Source: Paenibacillus sp. RUD330 | GTDB taxonomy: Bacteria; Bacillota; Bacilli; Paenibacillales; Paenibacillaceae | Reading direction: 5' to 3' | Assembly (NCBI RefSeq): GCF_002243345.2 | Contig: NZ_CP022655.2 | Coordinates: 2,978,501-3,042,500 of the forward strand | Length of the DNA stretch: 64,000 bases | In this document: positions 25,930 to 34,682 of the stretch, piece after piece | How the letters are laid out: the number at the start of each line of letters is the position of its first letter | Position numbering within the stretch: the stretch's first letter is position 1 | Translations under genes and position numbers: made by a program | Notes under the pieces: generated by a model | What the model saw: the letters and a program-made list of their open reading frames with translations, nothing else | Database searches by the model: none | Told to the model about the DNA's origin: nothing

Positions 25930-25955
25930 GACGGGAAAGGAAAGAAATGGTTCCC
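25930..25955 (-). promoter_or_regulatory. ECF-type autoregulatory promoter
   Basis: On the minus strand GGGAAC(C) at 25955-25950, 16 bases, CGTC at 25933-25930. This matches the spacing and core of Bacillus ECF promoters (TGAAAC, N16, CGTA). The transcript would start near 25923, about 15 bases before the chosen TTG start. Confidence 0.65.
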
Positions 25956-26016
25956 TTTATTTCCTGCTTCTTTCCCTATCCTATCGAAAGCGGCCGAAAA
26001 AAGGGGGATTTAATGG

Positions 26017-26047
26017 AAAAAGGCTCCTTTCCGGATGGAAAGAAGCC
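26017..26047 (-). terminator. Terminator after corA
   Basis: GGCTTCTTTCC-ATCC-GGAAAGGAGCC on the minus strand followed by TTTTT; one mismatch in an 11-base stem. It separates corA from the sigma operon. The rest of 25956-26148 shows no gene. Confidence 0.8.
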
Positions 26048-26148
26048 GCCTTGCTTGATCCTGGATGGCAAGCATGAACATTCGGCAAAGGCCCGCCGCC
26101 ATGAGGTCCATTTTACAGGCATGAACCGCATCGATGCGGTGTCCGCCT

Positions 26149-27099
26149 TCAGTCGAACCAGCCCTTGCGCTTGAACCAGGCGAACATGGCCAGCGCGATC
26201 AGCCCCATCGCTCCCAGCACGATGAAGTAGCCGTAGCGGAACTCCAGCTCGGGCATCTTGACGAAGTTCATCCCGTATACGCCCGCGATGAAGGTTAGCG
26301 GCATGAAGATCGTCGTAATGACCGTGAGCGTCTTCATGATGCCGTTCATCCGGTTGGAATTGTAGCTCATGAAGCTGTCTCGCAGGTCGGCCGTCATCTC
26401 GCGGCAGGCTTCCAGCGTTTCGGTCTGCTTCAGCAGATGGTCGTAGATGTCCAGATAGAACGCTTTGAAGTCCTTGAAGCTCGGAAGAGCTTCCGTGGAG
26501 GTGAGCCGGTAGAGCAGATCCCTCATCGGAACGATCGTCTTGCGCAGCTTCAGCAGCTTGGCCCTGATCGTGAAGATCTCGTCCATGCCGGATTGCTTCA
26601 AGTAGCCGGAGCTGTTGAGATCGGCGTCGAGGAGCTGGTCCTCGATGCCGTATACGGCGGGAAAATACCGGTCGACCAGCTTGTCGGTCACGCTGTAGGC
26701 TGCGAGCAGATGGCCCTTGCCGGGATGCTTCGGATGAACGGCGAGCGTCTCCCAGGCCTCGTCGACTTCCTGCGACGAGGCGAAATGGAACGTCACCGCG
26801 TAGTTCGATCCCAGAAACAGATTCACCTCGTCGACATGCAGCGTCTCTGGAATAAGCGCATGCATGACGAAGAAATGGACATCCTCGTAGTGGTCCACTT
26901 TGGGCCGTTGCAGCAGGTGAAGGCAGTCCTCGATCGCCAGAGGATGGAAGTGGAATCGTTCGTCCAGCAAGGAAATCTCCTCCGCGCTCGGCCGGTCCAT
27001 GTCCACCCAATACCACAGCGCCTCCATCGCGTCGAGATCGTCCAGACTGATATTTTTATGCAATTTTTTGGCCGCATCCATCGCCATGACTCGAATCAT
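26149..27099 (-). CDS. corA: CorA-family magnesium/metal ion transporter
   Basis: A 316-residue channel of the CorA family. The large N-terminal cytoplasmic domain is followed by two C-terminal helices; the first ends in 'GVYGMNF', the selectivity motif Gly-Met-Asn, near residue 279, and the protein ends in a basic 'KRKGW' tail. Pentamers of CorA let Mg2+ (also Co2+ or Ni2+) enter the cell and are gated by internal Mg2+. The ATG is preceded by AGAGGAAG. It appears to be a single-gene unit; no metal riboswitch is evident in the short upstream region. Confidence 0.94.
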   Translation of the reverse strand: MIRVMAMDAAKKLHKNISLDDLDAMEALWYWVDMDRPSAEEISLLDERFHFHPLAIEDCLHLLQRPKVDHYEDVHFFVMHALIPETLHVDEVNLFLGSNYAVTFHFASSQEVDEAWETLAVHPKHPGKGHLLAAYSVTDKLVDRYFPAVYGIEDQLLDADLNSSGYLKQSGMDEIFTIRAKLLKLRKTIVPMRDLLYRLTSTEALPSFKDFKAFYLDIYDHLLKQTETLEACREMTADLRDSFMSYNSNRMNGIMKTLTVITTIFMPLTFIAGVYGMNFVKMPELEFRYGYFIVLGAMGLIALAMFAWFKRKGWFD

Positions 27100-27215
27100 C
27101 TGTGTCTTCCTCTCTATGCGGATCCGCTTCGGGATCTATGCCTTCCGGCCTTTGTCAGTCCTTGCTGCTTATCCCGATCTGGCATCCGCGCCTTCCGCCC
27201 TATCAGCGACAGCTT

Positions 27216-28217
27216 CTATTCCCGGCCGGCCTCCATGATCAGCCGTTCCCGCTGCCGCTGGAGAGCGGACAGCTCCGACTCCCGACGTGTCCGCTCCCCA
27301 TCAAGCGAACGGTACAGAGCGCGGGTTTCGCCGTGCAGCCCGCGGGTACTTTCCAGGGAAGCCGTTATCTTGCTCTGCACGAACCAGTCCATCAGAAATC
27401 CATCCAGCAAATAATCGCCCAGCCTGGCGCCGCTGCCGACCGGAATGCGGAACGCTTCTTCGCGCCCAAGATCCTTCAGCTCGGATTCCAGCCTTTTTGC
27501 CGCGCTGCGGGCGGCCCCCAGCGCCTCCTGCGCCTCGTCCATCCTCCGATGCTTGATATGCGTGGATATCATGCCTCCTCCAAGCATATCGTAAGTGCCC
27601 CAGCTGGAAGCCGACTCGAGGCTGGACAGCGCCTGCTGCAGCTTGCCGTTCAGATCGGAGCAGGCCGTACATGCTTCACGAAGCTCGGCCAGCAGGCTCG
27701 TTTTCCCAGCCAGCTCCGCATCCAGCCTGTCCAGCTCCTCCTTCGCTTCCGGAAGGCGCAGCCGGATCAGCTCCTCCTTCCTTTGCTTCAGGACGGGAAG
27801 CATGCGGGCGGGGCCGATATGCTCCGCCAGCTTGAGGCCGGCTTCCGCAAGGCCTGATTTCAGCCTGTCCAGCTGCTCCTTGGCTTCCTTCAAGCGGAGC
27901 AGGGCATCGGCCGCCTCCTGCCGCTCCAGCTCCCGCTGCTCTTCGAGACCTCCCGTCAGCTTCAGCCACAGCGCGCTCCAGCCGAGACGGGACAGCTGCT
28001 CCACATCCTCATGCTCTTTGCGGCTCATATCCTCCAGCTCGTAAATCTGGCGTTCCATAGCGAAAATATCCTGGCGCAGCTTGTCCCTGCGCTTCTCGTG
28101 GAAGGAAAGCTCGGCTGCGGCGCGCTCCGCTTCCTCCAGCTGCTTCGTCAGGCTTCGAAGCTCGCTGTCCGTTCCCGCTTCTGGCAGGCGGTTGAAATCA
28201 TCGCTCTTATCGGTCAT
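27216..28217 (-). CDS. Coiled-coil protein of unknown function
   Basis: A 333-residue cytoplasmic protein dominated by heptad-like Leu/Glu/Lys patterns from about residue 10 to 200 and again near the C terminus, so it should form long coiled coils. Between them lie 'ACTACSDLNGK', with two Cys three residues apart, and a Gly-rich turn 'WGTYDMLGGGMISTHIKHRR', which looks like a conserved functional patch. I do not recognise the family. The start at 28217 has GGAGGAGG about ten bases upstream; ATG 28241 is an alternative. Longer reading upstream is antisense to gluQ and is rejected. It lies upstream of corA on the same strand. Confidence 0.75.
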   Translation of the reverse strand: MTDKSDDFNRLPEAGTDSELRSLTKQLEEAERAAAELSFHEKRRDKLRQDIFAMERQIYELEDMSRKEHEDVEQLSRLGWSALWLKLTGGLEEQRELERQEAADALLRLKEAKEQLDRLKSGLAEAGLKLAEHIGPARMLPVLKQRKEELIRLRLPEAKEELDRLDAELAGKTSLLAELREACTACSDLNGKLQQALSSLESASSWGTYDMLGGGMISTHIKHRRMDEAQEALGAARSAAKRLESELKDLGREEAFRIPVGSGARLGDYLLDGFLMDWFVQSKITASLESTRGLHGETRALYRSLDGERTRRESELSALQRQRERLIMEAGRE

Positions 28218-28489
28218 TGTTCCCGCTTCCTCCTCCGGCATTCCCGGCCTTCCTCGTCCGATGGCATCCCGGTTAGGAACAAGGATGAAAGATTCTATGA
28301 ATGGAATGGCCCGGTTTCCTATGTCGTTGCTATTGCTTGGCATGCCCGTCTCCATTGAACTCCAGAGCTTGCTTGGCATGTCCGGCTTCAACCGCACGCC
28401 GGACCTTGCCGGCATGTCCCGATTGCCCATGCATGCGAAGCTATGGTTCAAAAAGCCTTGTCCAGCTCGGCCGGATTCATTCCCTGCCA

Positions 28490-28519
28490 TTGTGTCGCCG
28501 CGGCGGCTAATGCTATTAT
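28490..28519 (+). promoter_or_regulatory. Possible gluQ promoter
   Basis: TTGTGT (28490-28495), 18 bases, TATTAT (28514-28519). The remainder of the 28218-28587 gap has no gene; short GGCATG-containing imperfect repeats occur near 28320-28430. Confidence 0.4.
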
Positions 28520-28587
28520 ACCAAGCATAATCGGACTTGGCCGCCTTAATTGACGGCATAAGCCGCAAGGCAAGGAGAAGTGATGAA

Positions 28588-29565
28588 ATGGCTGCCACAA
28601 TCGGAAGATTCGCTCCGACCCCGTCGGGACTCATGCATCTGGGCAATGCGAGGACCGCCCTCCTGGCATGGCTGCAAATACGGGCCGCCGGAGGAACGTT
28701 TATCCTGCGCATGGAGGATATCGACGGCCCTCGCTCCAGATCACAATACGCGGAAGCGGCGCTTACGGATCTGCGCTGGCTCGGCATCGACTGGGACGAA
28801 GGCCCGGACATCGGCGGCCCCCGTGGACCGTACACGCAAAGCGAACGGCTTCCTCGCTACAAGGAAGCTCTGGACAGGCTTGCGGCTGCGGGAATGCTCT
28901 ACCCTTGCTACTGCAGCCGCGCAGAGCTCGCCGCCGTCGCCAGCGCCCCTCACGGCCTCTCGTCGGAAGGCCCCGCCTATCCGGGAACATGCAGGCATCT
29001 TGGCGAGGCGCAGAGGCGGGAGCGCGGCAAGGCCAAGGAGCCCTCGCTGAGGATGGCCGTCGATGCCGGGCGCGTCGTATCGTTCGAAGACTTGGCCGCC
29101 GGACAGCAGCATACGGCGCCGGGCGCAGGAGGCGACTTCGTCGTCCGGCGGGCGGACGGCATCTACAGCTATCAGCTGGCCGTAACGGTGGACGACGCCC
29201 TGATGGGCGTGACCGATGTGCTGCGCGGGAGCGATCTGCTGGACTCCACTCCCCGCCAGCTGCTGCTCTATGAAGCGCTCGGCTTCGCCCCTCCCCGGTT
29301 CGCCCATGTTCCGCTGCTGATGGGACCGGACGGCAGGCGGCTGGCCAAGCGCCATGGCGGCATCTCCCTGTCCGCCATCCGGGAATCCGGCGCAAGGCCG
29401 GAAGCGGTCGTCGGCCTGCTCGCCTACTGGAGCGGCCTCCAGGACCGCCCGGAGGCCGTCGCCGCCCGCGAGCTGGCGCCGGCCTTCCGCCTGGAGCATG
29501 TCCCCGCGGCGCCGGTCGCCGTGAGCGGGGAGGACCTGCGGCTGATCGCAATTCCGCACCTATAA
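28588..29565 (+). CDS. gluQ: Glutamyl-Q tRNA(Asp) synthetase
   Basis: A 325-residue truncated glutamyl-tRNA synthetase lacking the anticodon-binding half. The class I signatures are '[20 protein letters not shown]' at the start (HIGH-like) and 'RRLAKRHGG' (KMSKS-like) near residue 255. The Cys residues in 'YPCYCSR' and 'PGTCRH' match the zinc site of GluQRS. The enzyme activates Glu and transfers it to queuosine at position 34 of tRNA(Asp) rather than to the 3' end. I start at ATG 28588, ten bases after AAGGAG; the in-frame region before it is not typical. GluQRS is absent from B. subtilis, so this is a lineage difference. Confidence 0.93.
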   Translation: MAATIGRFAPTPSGLMHLGNARTALLAWLQIRAAGGTFILRMEDIDGPRSRSQYAEAALTDLRWLGIDWDEGPDIGGPRGPYTQSERLPRYKEALDRLAAAGMLYPCYCSRAELAAVASAPHGLSSEGPAYPGTCRHLGEAQRRERGKAKEPSLRMAVDAGRVVSFEDLAAGQQHTAPGAGGDFVVRRADGIYSYQLAVTVDDALMGVTDVLRGSDLLDSTPRQLLLYEALGFAPPRFAHVPLLMGPDGRRLAKRHGGISLSAIRESGARPEAVVGLLAYWSGLQDRPEAVAARELAPAFRLEHVPAAPVAVSGEDLRLIAIPHL

Positions 29566-29624
29566 CCACCGATCCAACGACTGCCGCAGCAAATGAAGGA
29601 ATCAGCCATTCGGCGAAACGCCCG

Positions 29625-30320
29625 CTAAGCCTGCTCCGGAAGCTCCACGGGCAGGACGACAGCTCCTTTTTCAAACCGCTTCCGCAGCGCCTGGCGCCAG
29701 TCCGCTCCGAGCGCTTCCACGGCAAGCACCCGCTCCGCCTTGGCGCTCCAGCCCGGAGAACGGTCATAGAACACATCGAACGCTTCCTTCACCGTCACCT
29801 GAAGCGGATGCCGCTGCAGCTCGACCGAGTTGCCGGCCTCGACCGCGCCTTCCTCCAGAACCCGCAGGTAATAGCCTCCATACCCGGTTTCCTTCACCCA
29901 TAGAGGAAGCTTGGGCTGCTTCAGCCACGCTCCCAGCTTGTAGCAGGGCTGGCGGGGCTCCGTCACCTCCAGCAGGGCGGTTCCGATGCGCAGCTTGTCT
30001 CCGATGCACACGATTTCCTCATGCAGGCCGGCCACGGTCAAGTTCTCTCCGAACAATCCCGGCCTGCTCTCGATGCCGAGCCTGTCCTCCCAATAAGGAT
30101 AACGGTCGGCCGAGAACATGAGCACCGCCTTGTCCGGACCTCCGTGGACGGAAGGCTCCGCCTGGAAGTCGCCGTCGACCTGGCGGAAGCGGACCGGCAC
30201 CGCGCCGGAGCGCGGCGTCTTGTTGATGGCGGAGGAGACGCAGCGCCCTTTGAAATCGAGGCGCTGCGGCCGGCCTGTCTGGATGGAGACCAGATATCCC
30301 GCCGCGTGCTCTGTTTCCAT
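29625..30320 (-). CDS. MOSC-domain protein, YiiM-like
   Basis: A 231-residue protein with the MOSC (molybdenum cofactor sulfurase C-terminal) fold. 'DKAVLMFSADRYPYW', 'GLFGENLTV' and 'EPRQPCYKLGAWL' carry the conserved residues, with the Cys in the last motif likely ligating molybdenum. In E. coli, YiiM reduces 6-N-hydroxylaminopurine and related N-hydroxylated compounds, which detoxifies base analogues. The length matches YiiM. The start has AAGGAGG six to eight bases upstream. It is not clearly in an operon. Confidence 0.9.
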   Translation of the reverse strand: METEHAAGYLVSIQTGRPQRLDFKGRCVSSAINKTPRSGAVPVRFRQVDGDFQAEPSVHGGPDKAVLMFSADRYPYWEDRLGIESRPGLFGENLTVAGLHEEIVCIGDKLRIGTALLEVTEPRQPCYKLGAWLKQPKLPLWVKETGYGGYYLRVLEEGAVEAGNSVELQRHPLQVTVKEAFDVFYDRSPGWSAKAERVLAVEALGADWRQALRKRFEKGAVVLPVELPEQA

Positions 30321-30428
30321 GCCGCTTCCTCCTTCCCAAAAAGGGATTAATAACGCTTGACTGACGTGCCTGCCCTAAACCGAATGATATTACCCCGGAA
30401 GCCCAAGGCCCAATCGGGCTCCTCCGCC

Positions 30429-32678
30429 TCAGCGGTCCGACAGCAGCCGGCGGATGCCTCCCGACAGCCGCAGCGAATTGGCGACGACGGTCACCGAGCT
30501 GAGCGCCATCGCGGCGCCGGCCATCCACGGCTCCAGCAGGCCGAGCGCAGCGACCGGGACCATGACGGCATTGTAGAGGAACGCGAACGCCAGATTCTGC
30601 CGGATATTGCGCACCGTCAGCCGGCTGACTCCGATCGCGTCCCGGATGCCGGTCAGGCTCGGCCTCAGCAGCGTGATATGCCCGGCGTCAAGAGCGGCGT
30701 CCGTGCCGTCGCCCATGGCGAATCCGGCGTCGGAGGCCGCCAGCGCCGGGGCATCGTTCCAGCCGTCGCCCGCCATGGCCACGACGCGTCCCTGCTTCTG
30801 GAGCGAGCGGATGAGCTCCAGCTTGCCTTCCGGAAGCATGCCGGACTTCACCTTGCGGATGCCGGCTTCGCGCGCGGCGGCGGCGGCGGGACCGGGGCTG
30901 TCTCCGGTAGCGAGCACAAGCTCCAGCCCATCCTGCCGCAGCGCTTCGACGGCACGCGCCGAGGATGGACGGAGCCGGTCGCCTAGCGCGACCGCCCCGA
31001 TGCATGCGCCGTCCAGCGAGACGAACAGCACCGTCTCTCCGGACTCCTCGCGCGCCTGCGCGAACGAGGCGGCTTCCCCCATGCCCCTCCAACGCTCCTG
31101 CGCTGCGAGCTGCCTGCCCCCGATGGAGGCCCGTCCTTCCGCACAGGTTGCCGCCGCCCCGAACCCGGGCCATTCGAGGGCTTGCTCCACGGCCGGAATG
31201 ACGATCCCCCGCTTGCGCGCTTCGCCTCGGATGGACAGGGCATAAGGATGCCGCGAATCTCCTTCTGCCGCGGCGGCCAGCCGCAGCACGGCAGCCGGGC
31301 CGAAGCCGGAAGCGGGAGCATGGACGGCCGTCACGCCGGGACGCCCTTCCGTCAGCGTGCCTGTCTTGTCCAGCAGGACGGTGTCCAGCTGGGCCAGACG
31401 TTCCAGCGCGCCCGCCTCCTTCAGCACGATTCCTTGGCGGGCCAGCTTGCCGGATGCGATGACCAGAGAGATCGGCGTCGCGAGTCCAAGCGCGCAAGGA
31501 CAGGCGACGAGCAGCACCGACAGCGCGCTCAGCATCGCGCTGCGCAGGCTGGCGCCGCTTCCGGAGAGAATCCAGCCAACGAACGTGAGTGCGGCAAGCA
31601 GCAGCATGACGGGAACGAACCGGGCCGACCAGGCATCCACCTTCTTCTGGATTCCCGTCTTCGCTGCCTGGGCTTGGCGGAGCAGCGCGCCGATCCGGCT
31701 GAGCATCGTGCCTTCTCCGGTCTTCTCCGTCCGGATCCGCAGCGTATCGCCGCGGTTGAACGTGCCTGCCCATACGAGGCTGCCCGGCAGCTTGGGCACC
31801 GGACGGCTCTCTCCCGTGAGCAGCGACTCGTCCGCTTCCGAGTGGCCGCCGGTGACGATGCCGTCGACCGGAATCAGCTCTCCGGGACCGACGAGCACGA
31901 TGTCCCCGTCGCGGACGCTTTCGGCCGGAATGCGGCTGATTTCATCCGCTCTTTGGACCGTGACGTCCCGCGAGGCCAGCTTGGCATATCCGTCGCTTTC
32001 GCGAAGCGCCCTGGCGCTGGAGCGGGATTCCATGTATTTGCCCAGCAGCACCGCCGTAATGACGATGGCCCCGGTGTCGAAGTAGACGGGCAGAAGCGCT
32101 CCATGCCCTCCCCCTGGGCTGGCAGAGCCGTGGCTTCCCTGGGTGAAGACGATATAATGGCTGTACAGATACGCCGATGACGTCCCGATCACGACCAGAA
32201 CGTCCATATTGGCCGTACGCTCGCGGAGCGCGCTCCAGGCGTTGAGGTAAAAAGGAAGCCCGATCCAAAGCTGGATGATGGTCGCCAAAGCAAGCTGGAC
32301 CCATGCATTGCCTACCAGCTCCGGAACCGGAACGCCGCCCAGCCAGCTGTAATGCGAGACCATCGCCCACAAGAGCGGGATGGACAGCAGCAGCGACAGC
32401 AGCGAGCGGTTCCGCAATTCCGCCATTTCCTTCATATGGCTTGTCCGGTCTCCCGGCTCGGAGGTTGCGAAGCCGAGCCGGCGGACTCTTTCCTTGATGG
32501 CATCCGGCTGCTGCCTGCCGGCCTCATACCGGATCCAGGCCATGCGGGATGCATAGCTGACGGAAGCTTCCGTCACTCCTTCCATCTTGGCCAGCGCCCG
32601 CTCGATCCTTGCCGCGCAGGCGGTGCAGCTCATGCCCTGGATGCCGAGATCCAGCGCAGCCGTCGTTCCTTCGTTCAT
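30429..32678 (-). CDS. copA: Copper-exporting P1B-type ATPase
   Basis: A 749-residue Cu+ pump. An N-terminal metal-binding domain has GMSCTAC (residues 15-21); the membrane metal site is CPC at 393-395; Asp437 in DKTGTLT is phosphorylated; 'GDGWNDAPAL' is the hinge near residue 665. The last helices carry the Cu+-type Asn/Tyr ('FLYNAVMV') and Met-x-x-Ser-Ser ('MALSSVTVV'). It exports Cu+ from the cytoplasm. Only one metal-binding domain is present, against two in B. subtilis CopA. No copZ or csoR is adjacent, so regulation is not visible. GGGAGGAG lies before the ATG. Confidence 0.95.
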   Translation of the reverse strand: MNEGTTAALDLGIQGMSCTACAARIERALAKMEGVTEASVSYASRMAWIRYEAGRQQPDAIKERVRRLGFATSEPGDRTSHMKEMAELRNRSLLSLLLSIPLLWAMVSHYSWLGGVPVPELVGNAWVQLALATIIQLWIGLPFYLNAWSALRERTANMDVLVVIGTSSAYLYSHYIVFTQGSHGSASPGGGHGALLPVYFDTGAIVITAVLLGKYMESRSSARALRESDGYAKLASRDVTVQRADEISRIPAESVRDGDIVLVGPGELIPVDGIVTGGHSEADESLLTGESRPVPKLPGSLVWAGTFNRGDTLRIRTEKTGEGTMLSRIGALLRQAQAAKTGIQKKVDAWSARFVPVMLLLAALTFVGWILSGSGASLRSAMLSALSVLLVACPCALGLATPISLVIASGKLARQGIVLKEAGALERLAQLDTVLLDKTGTLTEGRPGVTAVHAPASGFGPAAVLRLAAAAEGDSRHPYALSIRGEARKRGIVIPAVEQALEWPGFGAAATCAEGRASIGGRQLAAQERWRGMGEAASFAQAREESGETVLFVSLDGACIGAVALGDRLRPSSARAVEALRQDGLELVLATGDSPGPAAAAAREAGIRKVKSGMLPEGKLELIRSLQKQGRVVAMAGDGWNDAPALAASDAGFAMGDGTDAALDAGHITLLRPSLTGIRDAIGVSRLTVRNIRQNLAFAFLYNAVMVPVAALGLLEPWMAGAAMALSSVTVVANSLRLSGGIRRLLSDR

Positions 32679-32883
32679 CCCGGCGCTCCTCCCTTGCCGA
32701 TAGCTAGATTCATAGAACCGTCCCTATCAACTATATGGCTGCCGCCGGCCCTTCATTCCATTCCGATTCAGTATTTGCATGGCTGCTGCCGATATAGGTT
32801 CTAGCTCTGCTTGCGAATCCCATGCAGAAGTCCATATACGCGCCCCATTCTACCCGGAGGAGCGAGCCCGGAGGAGTAAGACG

Positions 32884-34317
32884 ATGAACGAACCGCTTCC
32901 CTATTCCAATCAAGTGCTGACGATCGCCACGACCCGCAGACAATACGCGGCCGCGATTTCGGCGACTTTGCTGCTGCTTCTCATCTCGGCGGCGGCACTG
33001 CCATTCGGCGACCTCTCTTTGTCGGTCGTCAAGCCCTTCCTGCCCGCCTTCATCGCCTGGTTCCTGTTCGGAGACCTGCTCACCGCCCATCTGCTCTACA
33101 GCCAGTACAGGGCCATCGGCAACCTCTCGATTCTTATTCTGGCCTGCACGTACCTGTTCACGGCCTTGATCATGATCCCTTATATCCTGACGTATCCAGG
33201 CGTCTTCACGGAGAATGGAATGCTGTCCGCCGGCCCACAGACCTCCTCCTGGCTGTGGGTATGCTGGCATGCCGGCTTTCCTGCCGGCATCATCTCCTAT
33301 CTGCTCGCCGACCGCTGGGAGAAGCGTCCCGTCGAGTTCCGCCGGAATGCGCTGTGGGCGTTCATGCTGACCTCCGGCATCCTCATCCTCGTCGCGGCCG
33401 CCGCTGTCGTGACGACAGCAGCCCATGACCGCCTGCCTGTGCTCGTGCAGCAGGACAAGTTCAACCCTCTCACGAACGTCGTCATCAAGCCGCTGATGCT
33501 GGGGCTGAACGCCGCCGCTCTGGTCATGCTGGTAGGAATGAAAAAAGGCAAGACCGTCCTCAGCCTCTGGCTGAGCGTCGCCCTTCTGGCTTTTCTGATG
33601 GACATCGTCGTCTCCTTGCCTGCCGGCTCCAGGTACACGTTCGGCTGGTACATGTCCAGATTCAACTCGCTCGTGTCCGCCTTCGTCCTCATTTGCGCCA
33701 TCATCTACGAGGTCAACCGCCTGTATGTCCGGCTCGTCAAGCAGCAGAAGGACCTGGTCGAATCCCAGGAGGAGCTCCGCGCCATGAACGAGCAGCTGAC
33801 GCAGCTCACCAATCTGGACGGACTGACAGGCATCTCGAACCGCCGCAGATTCGACGAGCTGCTCGACCGCATGCTGCAGGAATCCCGCCTCAAGGGGCAG
33901 CCGTTCTCGCTGCTGCTGCTGGATATCGATTTTTTCAAGCTGTACAACGACCGATACGGCCATCAGAAGGGCGATCTGGTCCTGAAGAAGGTCGCTGAGC
34001 TCATCGACGGCTGCCTCCGGGACGGCAAAAGTGTCGCAGCCAGGTATGGAGGCGAGGAGTTCGCCGTCCTGCTTCCATGCACCGACCGCGCGGGAGCTCT
34101 CGGCATGGCGCAAGTAATTCTGGAGGCCATCCAGGACGCGGATCTCCTTCATGAATCCTCTCTCGTCGCCCCGCGCGTCACCGCAAGCATCGGAACCTGC
34201 ACGAACAATCGCGGAGAAGCCTGGGGCCGCGAGGAAATGATCTTTCGTGCGGACAGCGCCCTCTACAAATCCAAGGCCGAAGGCCGCAATCGCGCAACCG
34301 CTGCGGAAGAGGAATAA
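32884..34317 (+). CDS. Membrane GGDEF-domain diguanylate cyclase
   Basis: A 477-residue protein with about eight N-terminal membrane helices (residues 25-280, resembling a MASE-type sensor), a short coiled linker ('KQQKDLVESQEELRAMNEQL'), and a GGDEF domain from about 310 with 'LTGISNRRRFDELL' and the active-site variant GGEEF. It should make cyclic-di-GMP. The RxxD feedback-inhibition site expected just before the active site is missing (DGKS there), so product inhibition may be absent. The ATG at 32884 has GGAGGAG eight bases upstream. The input signal is unknown. Confidence 0.92.
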   Translation: MNEPLPYSNQVLTIATTRRQYAAAISATLLLLLISAAALPFGDLSLSVVKPFLPAFIAWFLFGDLLTAHLLYSQYRAIGNLSILILACTYLFTALIMIPYILTYPGVFTENGMLSAGPQTSSWLWVCWHAGFPAGIISYLLADRWEKRPVEFRRNALWAFMLTSGILILVAAAAVVTTAAHDRLPVLVQQDKFNPLTNVVIKPLMLGLNAAALVMLVGMKKGKTVLSLWLSVALLAFLMDIVVSLPAGSRYTFGWYMSRFNSLVSAFVLICAIIYEVNRLYVRLVKQQKDLVESQEELRAMNEQLTQLTNLDGLTGISNRRRFDELLDRMLQESRLKGQPFSLLLLDIDFFKLYNDRYGHQKGDLVLKKVAELIDGCLRDGKSVAARYGGEEFAVLLPCTDRAGALGMAQVILEAIQDADLLHESSLVAPRVTASIGTCTNNRGEAWGREEMIFRADSALYKSKAEGRNRATAAEEE

Positions 34318-34328
34318 CATCATGAAAA

Positions 34329-34360
34329 AAGGCCTTTCCCGATCGCCCGGGAAAGGCCTT
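34329..34360. terminator. Bidirectional terminator between GGDEF and rhodanese genes
   Basis: A perfect 13-base stem (AAGGCCTTTCCCG / CGGGAAAGGCCTT) with A-run on the left and T-run on the right. It ends both convergent units. Confidence 0.9.
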
Positions 34361-34373
34361 TTCCGATTGGCTC

Positions 34374-34682
34374 CTACTCGCCTTCGACGACGCTTCCGTT
34401 CCAGGCCAGCATCCCGCCTTGCACGTTGACGACATCGTAGCCGAGCGCCTGCAAATATTCGCATGCCCGGCCGCTGCGGCCGCCGCTGCGGCAAATCAGC
34501 AGCAGCGGTCCTTCGCCTTCAAGCTCGCCGAGGCTGTCCGTCAGACGGGAAAGCGCGACATGCCGCGCTTGCGGAATATGTCCCGCTTCCCATTCGTCAT
34601 CCTCGCGCACATCGAACAGGCGCGGGGTTTCCCCCGTTTCCAGCAGATGCTGCAGTTCCTCCGTCGTGATCTCAGCGCTCAT
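34374..34682 (-). CDS. Single-domain rhodanese
   Basis: A 102-residue rhodanese-like sulfurtransferase. The active loop is 'CRSGGRSG' with catalytic Cys, and 'DVREDDEWEAGHIPQARHV' is the usual first motif. It carries sulfane sulfur as a persulfide; the partner is unknown. I start at ATG 34682 because AAGGGG precedes it; an in-frame ATG 51 bases upstream would lie deep within the previous gene. It overlaps the DUF1992 gene by 11 bases and is the last gene of a three-gene cluster with DUF1992 and YbjQ. Confidence 0.9.
   Translation of the reverse strand: MSAEITTEELQHLLETGETPRLFDVREDDEWEAGHIPQARHVALSRLTDSLGELEGEGPLLLICRSGGRSGRACEYLQALGYDVVNVQGGMLAWNGSVVEGE

Noticed and set aside
28310-28440. 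Regulatory repeat array of GGCATG-containing units
   Set aside because: The units are short, unevenly spaced and imperfect; GC-rich sequence can produce this by chance.
28218-28835. N-terminal extension of the coiled-coil protein
   Set aside because: It is mostly antisense to gluQ and has no ribosome site; a good site precedes the start at 28217.
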